Shown: piece by piece, positions 34,475 through 42,904 of the stretch | How positions within the stretch are numbered: the first letter of the stretch is position 1 | Layout of the letters: every line of letters starts with the position of its first letter | NCBI RefSeq assembly: GCF_026341775.1 | Contig: NZ_JAPEOB010000001.1 | Location: 1,054,001-1,118,000 of the forward strand | Length of the DNA stretch: 64,000 nucleotides | Direction: 5' to 3' | Origin: Streptomyces sp. NBC_00654 | Lineage (GTDB): Bacteria > Actinomycetota > Actinomycetes > Streptomycetales > Streptomycetaceae | Notes under the pieces: model-generated | The model's database searches: none | The model's input: the letters and a program-made list of their open reading frames with translations, nothing else | What the model was told of the DNA's origin: nothing | Program-made: the position numbers and the translations under genes

Positions 34475-34615
34475 GCCGGGATCCGGAGGTCCCGTATCCG
34501 GCACCCTCGCCTACGCTGGTGCCGCTCACCCGGCTTCCCGGTGCCCGTGGCCGCGGGCCGCCTCGCTCCGGGGCGAGCCCGTCCCGCCCGCGATCACCGC
34601 ACGGAGGAGCGTCCT

Positions 34616-35401
34616 GTGACTGCCGATCTGCCCCAGTCCCGCATCGACACCGGCAAGCCGCACCCGGCGCGCGTCTACGACTGGCTCCTCGGCGGCAAGG
34701 ACAACTACCCGGTGGATCAGGCGGTCGGCGAGAAGCTGCCCGCCGAGGCGCGGGCCAACGCGGCGCGGAACCGGGCCTTCATGCACCGGGCCTCCGCCTG
34801 GCTGGCGCACCGGGGGATCGGCCAGTTCCTCGACATAGGCACCGGTATTCCCACCGCGCCGAATCTGCACCAGGTGGTCCAGGACATCGTGCCCTCGGCC
34901 CGGGTCGTCTACGCCGACAACGATCCCATCGTCCTGCGGCATGCCGAAGCGCTGCTCATCAGCAGCCCCGAAGGCGCCACCGACTACATCCACGCCGATG
35001 TCAGGAAGCCGGAGGCGATCCTCGAACACGCCCGTGAGCTGCTGGACTTCGACCGGCCCGTCGCCCTGTCGCTGATCGCGCTCATGCACTTCCTGCCCGA
35101 CGACCAGGACCCGTACGGCATCACCCGTACGCTCGTGGACGCCCTTCCCCGGGGCAGCTTCCTGGTCCTCTCGCACGGCACCGCCGACCAGCACCCGGAG
35201 CTCCGCCAGGAGACCGAGAGCGCCTACCGGAAGGGCGCCATCGCCCTGCGGATGCGTACCCGCGCCGAGGTCGAGCCGTTCTTCGAGGGACTGGACCTCG
35301 TCGCACCGGGCCTGGTCACCGCGACCGAGTGGTACCAGCGGGAGCCCGCGCCGGAGAACGAGCGCAGCGGCTTCTACGTGGGTGTGGCGCGGGTGCGCTG
35401 A
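34616..35401 (+). CDS. SAM-dependent methyltransferase (PF04672-type)
   Basis: 261 aa from GTG 34616 (GGAGGAG upstream). It has the actinobacterial family features ARVYDWLLGGKDNYPVDQAV, LDIGTGIPTAPNLHQV (SAM-binding), RVVYADNDPIVL and YIHADVRKP. The substrate is not known; the family is expanded in Streptomyces. It is followed by a tandem-repeat spacer. Confidence 0.9.
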   Translation: MTADLPQSRIDTGKPHPARVYDWLLGGKDNYPVDQAVGEKLPAEARANAARNRAFMHRASAWLAHRGIGQFLDIGTGIPTAPNLHQVVQDIVPSARVVYADNDPIVLRHAEALLISSPEGATDYIHADVRKPEAILEHARELLDFDRPVALSLIALMHFLPDDQDPYGITRTLVDALPRGSFLVLSHGTADQHPELRQETESAYRKGAIALRMRTRAEVEPFFEGLDLVAPGLVTATEWYQREPAPENERSGFYVGVARVR

Positions 35402-35423
35402 GCGGCGTGCACGATGATCGGGT

Positions 35424-35521
35424 GTGACGGGCCGGACAGTCGGTCGTGACGGGCCGGACAGTCGGTCGCGACGGGCCGGACAGTGGGCCGGACAGTCGGC
35501 AGTGACGGGCCGGACAGTGGG
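35424..35521. repeat. Tandem repeats of a ~22-bp unit
   Basis: GTGACGGGCCGGACAGTCGG followed by TC recurs exactly at 35424-35445 and 35446-35467; degraded copies follow to 35521, with CGGGCCGGACAGT or close variants five times in all. It lies between the methyltransferase stop and the hydrolase ATG at 35534. It could form alternative hairpins; no function is known. Confidence 0.9.
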
Positions 35522-35533
35522 GATGGGGACGGA

Positions 35534-36334
35534 ATGGACTTCGTGACCGGGCACGGCAACGCCCTCGCGTACGACGACCGGGGGCCGTCCGACGGCCTGC
35601 CGGTCGTCCTGGTGCACGGGCACCCGTTCAACCGGACGATGTGGAACCCGCAGGCCGAGGCGCTGGTGCGGGCCGGGTACCGGGTGATCGCGGCGGATCT
35701 GCGCGGGTACGGCGACAGCGCGGTCGTCCCCGGCCGCACCCTGCTCGCGGACTTCGCCGGGGACACCGCCGAGCTGCTGGACCACCTGGGCATCGGCCGG
35801 GCGGTGATCGGCGGGCTCTCCATGGGCGGCCAGATCGCCATGGAGTTCCACCGGCTGTACGGGTCCCGGGTGGCCGCCCTGGTGCTCGCCGACACCTCCC
35901 CGGTCGCCGAGACCGAGGACGGCAGGGCCTTCCGCAACCGGCTGGCCGACCGGCTGCTCGCCGAGGGGCTGGACGGCTACGCGGCCGAGGTCATCGACAG
36001 GATGGTCGCCCCGTACAACGTGACGGGGCTCCCCGAAGTCGCCTCGCAGGTCCTGGACATGATGCGGACGACCGCCCCGGAAGGGGCCGCGGCGGCGCTG
36101 CGGGGCCGGGCCGAGCGGCCCGACTACCGCGACTCGCTCGCGGGGGCCCGGGTGCCCGTGCTGATCGTCGTCGGGGAGGACGACACCTATACGCCGGTCG
36201 CGGAGGCGGAGGCCATGCACCGGCTGGTCCCGGACTCCGGGATCGTGGTCGTCGGGCGGGCCGCCCACCTGCCCAACCTGGAGCGGCCCGAGGAGTTCAA
36301 CGCCGCGCTGCTGGAGTTCCTCGCGCGGCTGTGA
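35534..36334 (+). CDS. Alpha/beta hydrolase
   Basis: 266 aa from ATG 35534. Motifs: VVLVHGHPFNRTMW (oxyanion loop), GGLSMGGQIAM with the nucleophile serine (~residue 98), an acid in VVGEDDTYTP, and the catalytic histidine in GRAAHLPNLERPEEF. Size and motifs fit carboxylesterases, haloperoxidase-like or C-C hydrolases. Substrate unknown. Confidence 0.9.
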   Translation: MDFVTGHGNALAYDDRGPSDGLPVVLVHGHPFNRTMWNPQAEALVRAGYRVIAADLRGYGDSAVVPGRTLLADFAGDTAELLDHLGIGRAVIGGLSMGGQIAMEFHRLYGSRVAALVLADTSPVAETEDGRAFRNRLADRLLAEGLDGYAAEVIDRMVAPYNVTGLPEVASQVLDMMRTTAPEGAAAALRGRAERPDYRDSLAGARVPVLIVVGEDDTYTPVAEAEAMHRLVPDSGIVVVGRAAHLPNLERPEEFNAALLEFLARL

Positions 36335-36401
36335 GCGGCGCTCGCGGAGTGCGGGCCGGTGACCGCGGAGTTCGGGCCGGCCGGCGCGGCGTTCGTGGTG
36401 C

Positions 36402-36890
36402 TCAGGCCTGCTGGAGGGGCTTGGCGAAGCACATGCTGCTCTCGTACGTGCGGTAGTGGCCGAACTTCTCGCAGGGCGCGTAGCCGCTGGAGGTGTACAG
36501 GGCTATCGCCTCGGGCTGCTGGTCGCCGGTCTCCAGCACCATGCGGGTGCGGCCCGCCGCCCGGGCGTCGGCCTCCAGGGCGGCGAGAAGGCGCCGCGCC
36601 AGTCCGTTGCCGCGGGCTTCGAGCACCACGTACATGCGCTTGAGCTCGGCGTCGCCGTCGGAGTAGCCCTCCTCGTTCCGCTCCTGGGCACGCCAGCCGC
36701 CGGTGGCCACGGGGTTGCCCGACGCGTCGTAGGCGAGGAGATACAGACCGTTCGGCGGTTCGAACATCCTGGCGTCGAGGGGTGTGGCATCGCCCTCGCC
36801 GTCCCCGTAGCGCTCGGCGTACTCAAGCTGCACCTGATCGTTGAGTTTGACGGCGTCGGGGTGATCGAACGGCTGGGTCTGGATATTCAT
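36402..36890 (-). CDS. GNAT family N-acetyltransferase
   Basis: 162 aa. The acetyl-CoA loop is AELKRMYVVLEARGNGLARR LLAALEADA, followed by MVLETGDQQPEAIALYTSSGYAPCEKFG, the GNAT fold's C-terminal part. Substrate unknown. It is divergent from xth with only 50 bases between starts. Confidence 0.9.
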   Translation of the reverse strand: MNIQTQPFDHPDAVKLNDQVQLEYAERYGDGEGDATPLDARMFEPPNGLYLLAYDASGNPVATGGWRAQERNEEGYSDGDAELKRMYVVLEARGNGLARRLLAALEADARAAGRTRMVLETGDQQPEAIALYTSSGYAPCEKFGHYRTYESSMCFAKPLQQA

Positions 36891-36940
36891 ACGCGGTATG
36901 GTACATCTATGCGGATCGGCGATGTCGGTATGGTGCCTAA

Positions 36941-37756
36941 ATGTTCAATGTGACCTCTGTGAATGTCAACGGGCTCCGTGCCGCCGCGAAGAAGGGCTTC
37001 GTCGAGTGGCTCGCGTCGACCGACGCCGATGTGATCTGCCTCCAGGAGGTCCGGGCCGAACCGGGGCAGCTGCCCGCCGAGGTGCGGGAGCCCGAGGGCT
37101 GGCACACCGTGCACGCCCCCGCCGCCGCCAAGGGGCGGGCCGGGGTCTCGCTCTACTCGCGGCACGCGCCGGAGCGGACGCAGATCGGTTTCGGCGGCTT
37201 CGGGGTGGCCGGGAGCGAGGAGTTCGACGCGAGCGGGCGGTACGCCGAGATCGACCTGCCCGGCGTCACGGTCGCGAGCCTCTATCTGCCCTCGGGTGAG
37301 GTCGGCACCGAGCGGCAGGAGGAGAAGGAGCGCTTCATGGCGGCCTTCCTGCCCTATCTGAAGGGGCTCGGGGAACGGGCCGCCGCGGAGGGGCGCGAGG
37401 TCGTGGTGTGCGGCGACTGGAACATCGCCCACCAGGAGGCGGACCTCAAGAACTGGAAGTCCAACAAGAAGAACTCCGGCTTCCTCCCCGAGGAGCGGGA
37501 GTGGCTGACCCGGGTCCTGGGCGAGGCCGCCTACGTGGACGTGGTGCGCGCGCTGCACCCCGGAGTGGAGGGCCCGTACAGCTGGTGGTCCTACCGGGGG
37601 CGGGCCTTCGACAACGACTCCGGCTGGCGCATCGACTACCAGATGGCCACCCCGGGGCTGGCCGGGCGCGCGGTGAAGGCCTGGGTCGAGCGGGCCGCCA
37701 CGCACGAGGAGCGGTGGAGCGACCATGCGCCGGTGGCGGTCGTGTACGACAAGTGA
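36941..37756 (+). CDS. xth: Exodeoxyribonuclease III (AP endonuclease)
   Basis: 271 aa. Signatures of the exonuclease III family: TSVNVNGLRAAAKKGFVEWL, DVICLQEVRAEPGQLP (metal Glu), VVCGDWNIAHQEADLKNWKS (Asp/Asn), and the C-terminal DNDSGWRIDYQM...WSDHAPV (catalytic Asp-His). It cleaves DNA at abasic sites. A TATGGT at 36929-36934 lies seven bases before the ATG, so the transcript may be leaderless. Confidence 0.95.
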   Translation: MFNVTSVNVNGLRAAAKKGFVEWLASTDADVICLQEVRAEPGQLPAEVREPEGWHTVHAPAAAKGRAGVSLYSRHAPERTQIGFGGFGVAGSEEFDASGRYAEIDLPGVTVASLYLPSGEVGTERQEEKERFMAAFLPYLKGLGERAAAEGREVVVCGDWNIAHQEADLKNWKSNKKNSGFLPEEREWLTRVLGEAAYVDVVRALHPGVEGPYSWWSYRGRAFDNDSGWRIDYQMATPGLAGRAVKAWVERAATHEERWSDHAPVAVVYDK

Positions 37757-37990
37757 CGGGCAGCCGCGCCGTTGCGCGCCCCTCGGGTGCGGAGCGGCGC
37801 GGGCGTGAGCCGGTGTGACGCGGTGTGACGCGGTGTGACGCGGTGCGACGCGGTGTGACGCGGTGCGGGGCGGTACGGGGCGGTGTGGGGCGAGAGCGCG
37901 ACGGCGCGTGCGTGTGACAGCGCGTGCGTGACGGCGCGCGTGTGTGTGCCGGTACCCGGACGTGCGCCGTTCTGTCCCCCGGGGCGTGCG
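37757..37990. repeat. Gap with a 10-bp tandem repeat
   Basis: Between xth and the MerR gene no frame is supported. From about 37811 to 37885 the unit CGGTGTGACG is repeated some five to six times and drifts into CGGTGCGGGG and CGGTACGGGG. It has short slippage-type structure only. Confidence 0.85.
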
Positions 37991-38710
37991 TTACGCCCCG
38001 GGTGCGGTTCGCCGGTCCGCCGGTGCGTCGGCCTCCGGCGCCTTCGGGGGCTGGGTGCCGTCCTCACGGCGCAGCCGCCGGTCCAGTGCCATGGAAAGCT
38101 CCGCGTCCACCACCGCGCGCGCCAATGGCCGGAGTTGGGCCGGTTCGGTCTCCGCCGTATGGGCATGCAGTACCCGGACGAAGATTTCGGCGAGAGCGTC
38201 CGCGTGTTCCCGGACGCGGCGGCCCGAGGAGAGCACCGTGGAGAGCGGCACCCCTTCCCGTACCAGTTCCGCCGAGACTTCCAGCAGACGGCGGCTGATG
38301 TGCACGATCTCGTCGCCGTCGGTGGCCAGATAGCCCAGGTCGAGCGCGGTGGCCAGGTTCTCCGGGGTGACCTCGCCCTCGAAGTAGTCCGCGAGCTGTT
38401 CCGGGGTGAGGCGGACCGGGGTCTCCTCGGTCGGTTCGCCCAGACCCAGCACCTCGGCGACATCGCGGCCGCTCTCGAAGGTGGCGGCCAGATCCGCGAT
38501 GCCGTTGAGGGTGTGGCCGCGCTCCAGCAGACCGGCGATGGTGCGCAGACGGGCCAGGTGGTGGTCGTCGTACCAGGTGATACGGCCTTCGCGGCGGGGC
38601 GGCGGGATCAGGCCGCGCTCCCGGTAGAAGCGCAGGGTCCGCACGGTGATGCCGGCCATTCCGGCCAGCTCCTCCATGCGGTATTCACGGTGCTCGCGTC
38701 CTTCAGCCAC
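37991..38710 (-). CDS. MerR family regulator
   Basis: 239 aa from GTG 38710. A winged-helix MerR domain (MEELAGMAGITVRTLRFYRE, RGLIPPPRREGRITWYDDHH) is followed by a helical dimer and effector part (about residues 80-220). No cysteine metal pattern is visible, so it is not a metal sensor of the MerR type. It is divergent from the Baeyer-Villiger gene and probably controls that operon (inference). Confidence 0.9.
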   Translation of the reverse strand: MAEGREHREYRMEELAGMAGITVRTLRFYRERGLIPPPRREGRITWYDDHHLARLRTIAGLLERGHTLNGIADLAATFESGRDVAEVLGLGEPTEETPVRLTPEQLADYFEGEVTPENLATALDLGYLATDGDEIVHISRRLLEVSAELVREGVPLSTVLSSGRRVREHADALAEIFVRVLHAHTAETEPAQLRPLARAVVDAELSMALDRRLRREDGTQPPKAPEADAPADRRTAPGA

Positions 38711-38846
38711 AGGGGCACCCTATGTTGTACCGCCGGTAACTTTCCTCGGTCCGCCCCCTACCCATCAGTACGAGGCTGCTCTACTCTCCCCAACAGTGCC
38801 AGTGATTGCTGGCAGAGTCGTGTGACGTATCGCGGGAGGCGGCACC

Positions 38847-40382
38847 ATGGCCCAGCAGGAGCAGGTACGCGTGGCGGTGATCGGATCCGGATTCGGGGGC
38901 CTCGGGGCCGCCGTCCGGCTGCGCCGCGAAGGGATCACCGATTTCGTCGTCCTGGAACGGGCCGGCTCGGTCGGCGGCACCTGGCGCGACAACAGCTACC
39001 CGGGCTGCGCCTGCGACGTACCGTCCCACCTCTACTCGTTCTCCTTCGCGCCCAACCCCGACTGGCCGCGCACCTTCTCCGGGCAGCGGCACATCCGCGC
39101 CTATCTGGAGCATGTCGCGGACACCTTCGGGCTGCGCCCGCATCTGCGCCTCAACCATGAGGTGACGATGATGCGTTGGGACAACGACGAACTGCACTGG
39201 GTGATCGAGTCCGCGAACGGGACCACGATCGTCGCCGATGTCGTCGTCTCCGCGACCGGCCCGCTGTCCGACCCGAAGATGCCGGACATCCCGGGGCTCG
39301 CCGAATTCCCCGGCAAGGTCTTCCACTCGGCCCGGTGGGACCACGACTACGACCTCACCGGCAAGCGCGTCGCCATGATCGGCACCGGCGCCTCCGCCAT
39401 CCAGATAGTCCCGGCGATCCAGCCGAAGGCCGGCCGGGTGACCCTCTTCCAGCGCACCCCGCCCTGGGTCATGCCGCGCATGGACCGGACCATCAGCGGC
39501 GCCGAACGCTGGCTGCACCGCGCGGTCCCCCTCACCGGCACCGCGCGCCGCGGACTGCTGTGGGGCATCAGGGAGTTGCAGGTCAGTGCCTTCACCAAGC
39601 ACCCGGACCAGCTGGGCCTGGTGGAGAAGATAGCCAAGTCCAACATCGCCCGGTCCATCAAGGACCCCGCGCTGCGGGCCAAGCTGACCCCCTCGTACCG
39701 CATCGGCTGCAAGCGCATACTGCTCTCCAGCGCCTACTACCCGGCGCTCGCCCGGCCCAATGTGGACGTGGTCGCCTCCGGGCTCGCCGAGGTGCGCGGC
39801 TCCACGGTCGTCGCGGCCGATGGTACGGAGACCGAGGTCGACGCGATCATCTTCGGCACCGGCTTCCATGTGACCGACATGCCGATCGCCGACCGGGTCG
39901 TCGGCTCGGCCGGCATCACGCTCGCCGAGCACTGGAAGACGGGCATGAAATCGCTGCGCGGCGCCACCGCGGACGGCTTCCCCAACTGGATGACGATCAT
40001 CGGACCCAACACCGGTCTCGGCAACTCCTCCATGATTCTGATGATCGAATCCCAGCTGAACTACATGGCCGACTACCTGCGCCAGCTGAACGTCCTGGGC
40101 GGCCGGGCGGCGTTCGGCGCCCGCCCCTCCGCCGTCACCGCGTGGAACCACCGGGTCCAGCAGCGGATGAAGCGGACCGTGTGGAACACCGGTGGCTGCA
40201 CCAGCTGGTACCTGGACGCCGAGGGGCGCAACACCACGGTCTGGCCCGGTACGACGGGTGAATTCCGCAAGGAGACACGGGTCATGGACCTCGCGGAGTA
40301 CGAGGTCATCCGCCTCCCGAAGCGGACCGTGCCCGCCCAGGCGCGCGCCGGGGCGCCCGTCGCCGAGGAGATCGCGGGATGA
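38847..40382 (+). CDS. Flavin-containing (Baeyer-Villiger type) monooxygenase
   Basis: 511 aa. FAD site VIGSGFGGLGAAVRLRRE and the NADPH site MIGTGASAIQIVPAI are clear. The Baeyer-Villiger fingerprint FxGxxxHxxxWD is seen as FPGKVFHSARWD near residue 155. It inserts oxygen next to a carbonyl or oxidises N or S. It forms an overlapping operon with a hydrolase and an SDR, like the first three genes of the mycobacterial mymA operon (recalled), which is linked to fatty-acid and cell-wall modification. Confidence 0.92.
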   Translation: MAQQEQVRVAVIGSGFGGLGAAVRLRREGITDFVVLERAGSVGGTWRDNSYPGCACDVPSHLYSFSFAPNPDWPRTFSGQRHIRAYLEHVADTFGLRPHLRLNHEVTMMRWDNDELHWVIESANGTTIVADVVVSATGPLSDPKMPDIPGLAEFPGKVFHSARWDHDYDLTGKRVAMIGTGASAIQIVPAIQPKAGRVTLFQRTPPWVMPRMDRTISGAERWLHRAVPLTGTARRGLLWGIRELQVSAFTKHPDQLGLVEKIAKSNIARSIKDPALRAKLTPSYRIGCKRILLSSAYYPALARPNVDVVASGLAEVRGSTVVAADGTETEVDAIIFGTGFHVTDMPIADRVVGSAGITLAEHWKTGMKSLRGATADGFPNWMTIIGPNTGLGNSSMILMIESQLNYMADYLRQLNVLGGRAAFGARPSAVTAWNHRVQQRMKRTVWNTGGCTSWYLDAEGRNTTVWPGTTGEFRKETRVMDLAEYEVIRLPKRTVPAQARAGAPVAEEIAG

Positions 40383-41332
40383 GCCGGCTGCTGCGCCGCG
40401 ACGCCGCCCGGCAGGCGCCCGCCGCCCCGGTGCCGGACCGCGTACTGTCCGCCGTCTCCGCCGACGGCTCCCGCATCCATGTCGAACTGCACGGCCCCGA
40501 GGACGCCCCCGCGGTGGTGCTGGCACACGGCTGGACCTGCAGCACCGGCTTCTGGGCCGCCCAGATCCGGGACCTGGCCGCCGACCACCGGGTCATCGCC
40601 TACGACCAGCGCGGTCATGGGCTGACCCCCGCGGCGGGGCCCGGCGGCTACAGCACGCACGCGCTGGCCGACGACCTCGAAGCGGTGCTGGCCGCCACCC
40701 TCGCACCGGGGCGCAAGGCGGTGCTCGCCGGTCACTCCATGGGCGGGATGACGCTGATGGCCGCCTCCCGCCGGCCCGGACTGCGCGAGCACGCGGCCGC
40801 CGTACTGCTGTGCAGCACCGGCAGCTCACGGCTGGTCGACGAGGCACTCGTCGTGCCGCTCCGGGCGGGAGCGCTGCGGACCCGGATGACCCGGGCGGTC
40901 CTCGGGGCGCGGGCACCCCTCGGACCGGTCACGCCCGTTTCGAAGCGGATCCTCAAGTACGGCACGATGGGGGCGGGTTCGGCCCCGGAGCGGGTCGAGG
41001 CCTGCTCCCGCATCGTGCACGCCTGTCCGCGACGGGCGAGGGTGGCCTGGGGGCATGTGCTCGCGGATCTGGACCTGGACGCGGGCGTGCGGGGACTGCG
41101 GGTACCGACCGCGGTCATCACGGGCACGGCCGACCGGCTGACCCCGCCGGTCCACGCGCGCGCCATCGCCGCCGCGCTGCCCCGGTGCCTCGGGCTGACC
41201 GAGCTCACCGGCATGGGGCACATGACTCCGGTGGAGGCGCCGGAAGCGGTCACGGCGGGGATCCGGGAACTAGTGGTGCGGTACGTCGAGGTGGACGGGG
41301 CCGGCACGGCCGACAAGGAGGAAGTCGCATGA
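40379..41332 (+). CDS. Alpha/beta hydrolase of the monooxygenase operon
   Basis: 317 aa; ATG 40379 overlaps the previous stop. AVVLAHGWTCSTGFW is the oxyanion loop, VLAGHSMGGMTL carries the nucleophile serine, and ELTGMGHMTPVEAPEAV the histidine. It could hydrolyse the ester produced by the Baeyer-Villiger enzyme (inference, by operon order). It overlaps the next gene. Confidence 0.9.
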   Translation: MSRLLRRDAARQAPAAPVPDRVLSAVSADGSRIHVELHGPEDAPAVVLAHGWTCSTGFWAAQIRDLAADHRVIAYDQRGHGLTPAAGPGGYSTHALADDLEAVLAATLAPGRKAVLAGHSMGGMTLMAASRRPGLREHAAAVLLCSTGSSRLVDEALVVPLRAGALRTRMTRAVLGARAPLGPVTPVSKRILKYGTMGAGSAPERVEACSRIVHACPRRARVAWGHVLADLDLDAGVRGLRVPTAVITGTADRLTPPVHARAIAAALPRCLGLTELTGMGHMTPVEAPEAVTAGIRELVVRYVEVDGAGTADKEEVA

Positions 41333-42213
41333 GCGGCAGGCGGAGTCTCGAAGGACAGGTCGTCGTCGTCACGGGCGCGGCGAGAGGCGTGGGCGAACTG
41401 CTCGCCCGCAAACTCTCGGCACGCGGCGCGACCCTGGCACTGGTCGGCCTGGAACCGGACGAGCTGAAGAAGGTCTCCGAGCGGCTGCACGGGGAGAGCG
41501 ACCACTGGTACGCCGACGTCACCGACCATACGGCGATGGTCCGGGTCGCCCAGGAGGTCAAGGAGCGCTTCGGCAAGGTCGACGTCGCCGTCGCCAACGC
41601 GGGCGTCGCCTCGGGCGGGCCGTTCGCCGACTCCGACCCGGAGGCGTGGCGGCGGGTCATCGAGGTCAACCTGATCGGCAGCGCGGTGACCGCGCGGGCG
41701 TTCCTGCCGGTGCTGATGGAGAGCCGCGGGTACTACCTCCAGATAGCGTCACTGGCCGCGATGACCCCGGCGCCGATGATGACCGCCTACTGCGCCTCCA
41801 AGTCGGGCGTGGAGGCGTTCGCGCACAGCCTGCGCGCCGAGGTCGGCCACCGGGGTGTCCGGGTCGGGGTCGGCTATCTGTCCTGGACGGACACCGACAT
41901 GGTGCGGGGCGCCGACGCGGACGACGTGATGCGGGAGCTGCGCCAGCGGCTGCCCTGGCCGTCGAACCGCACCTACCCCCTCGGCCCGGCCGTGGACCGG
42001 ATCGTGGCCGGCGTGGAGCGGCGCTCCCCGCATGTCTACGCCCAGTGGTGGCTGCGGGGGATGCAGTCGGTGCGCGGCTATCTGCCCTCGGTCATAGGGG
42101 TGGCCGGGCAGCGAGAGATGAAGCGGTTCGGATCCCGGCTGGAGAACGTACCCAAGGGGCTGGTGGGGGCCGGAGGAGCGGCGGACCAGGACGCGCGCAC
42201 GCTGCGTAAGTGA
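41329..42213 (+). CDS. Short-chain dehydrogenase/reductase of the monooxygenase operon
   Basis: 294 aa from ATG 41329 (ATGA). The NAD(P) motif TGAARGVG (TGxxxGxG), then NAGVASGG, and the catalytic Ser (QIASLAAM), Tyr and Lys (YCASKSG) are present. The C-terminal ~70 residues are longer than in minimal SDRs. It would make or reduce a keto or hydroxy intermediate alongside the hydrolase and monooxygenase. Confidence 0.92.
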   Translation: MSGRRSLEGQVVVVTGAARGVGELLARKLSARGATLALVGLEPDELKKVSERLHGESDHWYADVTDHTAMVRVAQEVKERFGKVDVAVANAGVASGGPFADSDPEAWRRVIEVNLIGSAVTARAFLPVLMESRGYYLQIASLAAMTPAPMMTAYCASKSGVEAFAHSLRAEVGHRGVRVGVGYLSWTDTDMVRGADADDVMRELRQRLPWPSNRTYPLGPAVDRIVAGVERRSPHVYAQWWLRGMQSVRGYLPSVIGVAGQREMKRFGSRLENVPKGLVGAGGAADQDARTLRK

Positions 42214-42310
42214 TCGAAATGCGGGGACTGTCATGCCGTGCGAGGCTGGGCGAGGCCCTTCAGGGGCTCCCCCCACCACGTCCCCCACACCCCCCACAGG
42301 AGTGAACGGC

Positions 42311-42505
42311 ATGGGTATCGCAGACCAGTTCAAGGTCAAGGCGCAGGAACTTGCCGACCAGGCCCGGAAGAAGGCGAACCAGGGCCGCGACGAGGGCGGA
42401 GAGCGGGCGCAGGACGCGTCCGAGCAGGCCTCGGAGACGTCGCGGCACAACCGTGACATGGCTCGCGACGCCGCGACCGCCCTCGGCGAGCGCCGCGACC
42501 GCTGA
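42311..42505 (+). CDS. Small hydrophilic CsbD-like stress protein
   Basis: 64 aa from ATG 42311 with AGGAG upstream. It is highly charged and helical (IADQFKVKAQELADQARKKA, ASEQASETSRHNRDMARDAA). It has no signal peptide. The composition resembles CsbD/late-embryogenesis type stress proteins, but the family is not certain. Confidence 0.65.
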   Translation: MGIADQFKVKAQELADQARKKANQGRDEGGERAQDASEQASETSRHNRDMARDAATALGERRDR

Positions 42506-42541
42506 CGCGCCTGCGCGCCCTCGCGCGTCGTCCGTGAATCA

Positions 42542-42573
42542 CCCACCGCATCCGGGTCCCCGGGTGCGGTGGG
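42542..42573. terminator. Terminator hairpin between the stress gene and DUF397
   Basis: CCCACCGCATCCGGG pairs with CCGGGTGCGGTGGG over about 14 bp (one G-U) with a very short loop. It ends transcription from the plus strand, and may act from both directions. Confidence 0.7.
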
Positions 42574-42631
42574 CGTGCGCGCGGGCGAACCGCGGTCGCC
42601 CGGAAGGTACTTCAGGAAGCCCGCAGCGGCG

Positions 42632-42904
42632 TCAGGACGCCTTGACGGACTCCACGAACGGTGACCAGGCGGACGCGTGGACGATGAGCACCGGCCCCTC
42701 AGGGCGCTTGGAGTCGCGGACGGGGACAACACCGGGGTGCCCGTCCGCGACTTCGAGGCAGTCGCCGCCGGAGGTGTTGCTGTAGCTGCTCTTGCGCCAG
42801 GTGGCGAAGCCCTCGGCGACTTCGAGGCAGTCGCCGCCACTGCCGTTGCTGTAGCTGCTCTTGCGCCAGGTGGCTGAACTGAGATCAGGACGGTTGCTGG
42901 CCAT
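42632..42904 (-). CDS. DUF397 protein with internally duplicated motif
   Basis: 90 aa. The family core is present twice in tandem: ATWRKSSYSNGSGGDCLEVA then ATWRKSSYSNTSGGDCLEVA, with the normal tail (VPVRDSKRPEGPVLIVHASAWSPFV). Usual DUF397 proteins are ~60-65 aa with one copy. It overlaps the 3' end of the upstream XRE gene by 20 bases; such pairs act together (BldB-like/XRE pairs in Streptomyces). Confidence 0.92.
   Translation of the reverse strand: MASNRPDLSSATWRKSSYSNGSGGDCLEVAEGFATWRKSSYSNTSGGDCLEVADGHPGVVPVRDSKRPEGPVLIVHASAWSPFVESVKAS

Noticed and set aside
42238..42456. A 72-aa plus-strand frame overlapping the small stress protein
   Set aside because: The ATG at 42311 with AGGAG and a clear helical protein is preferred.
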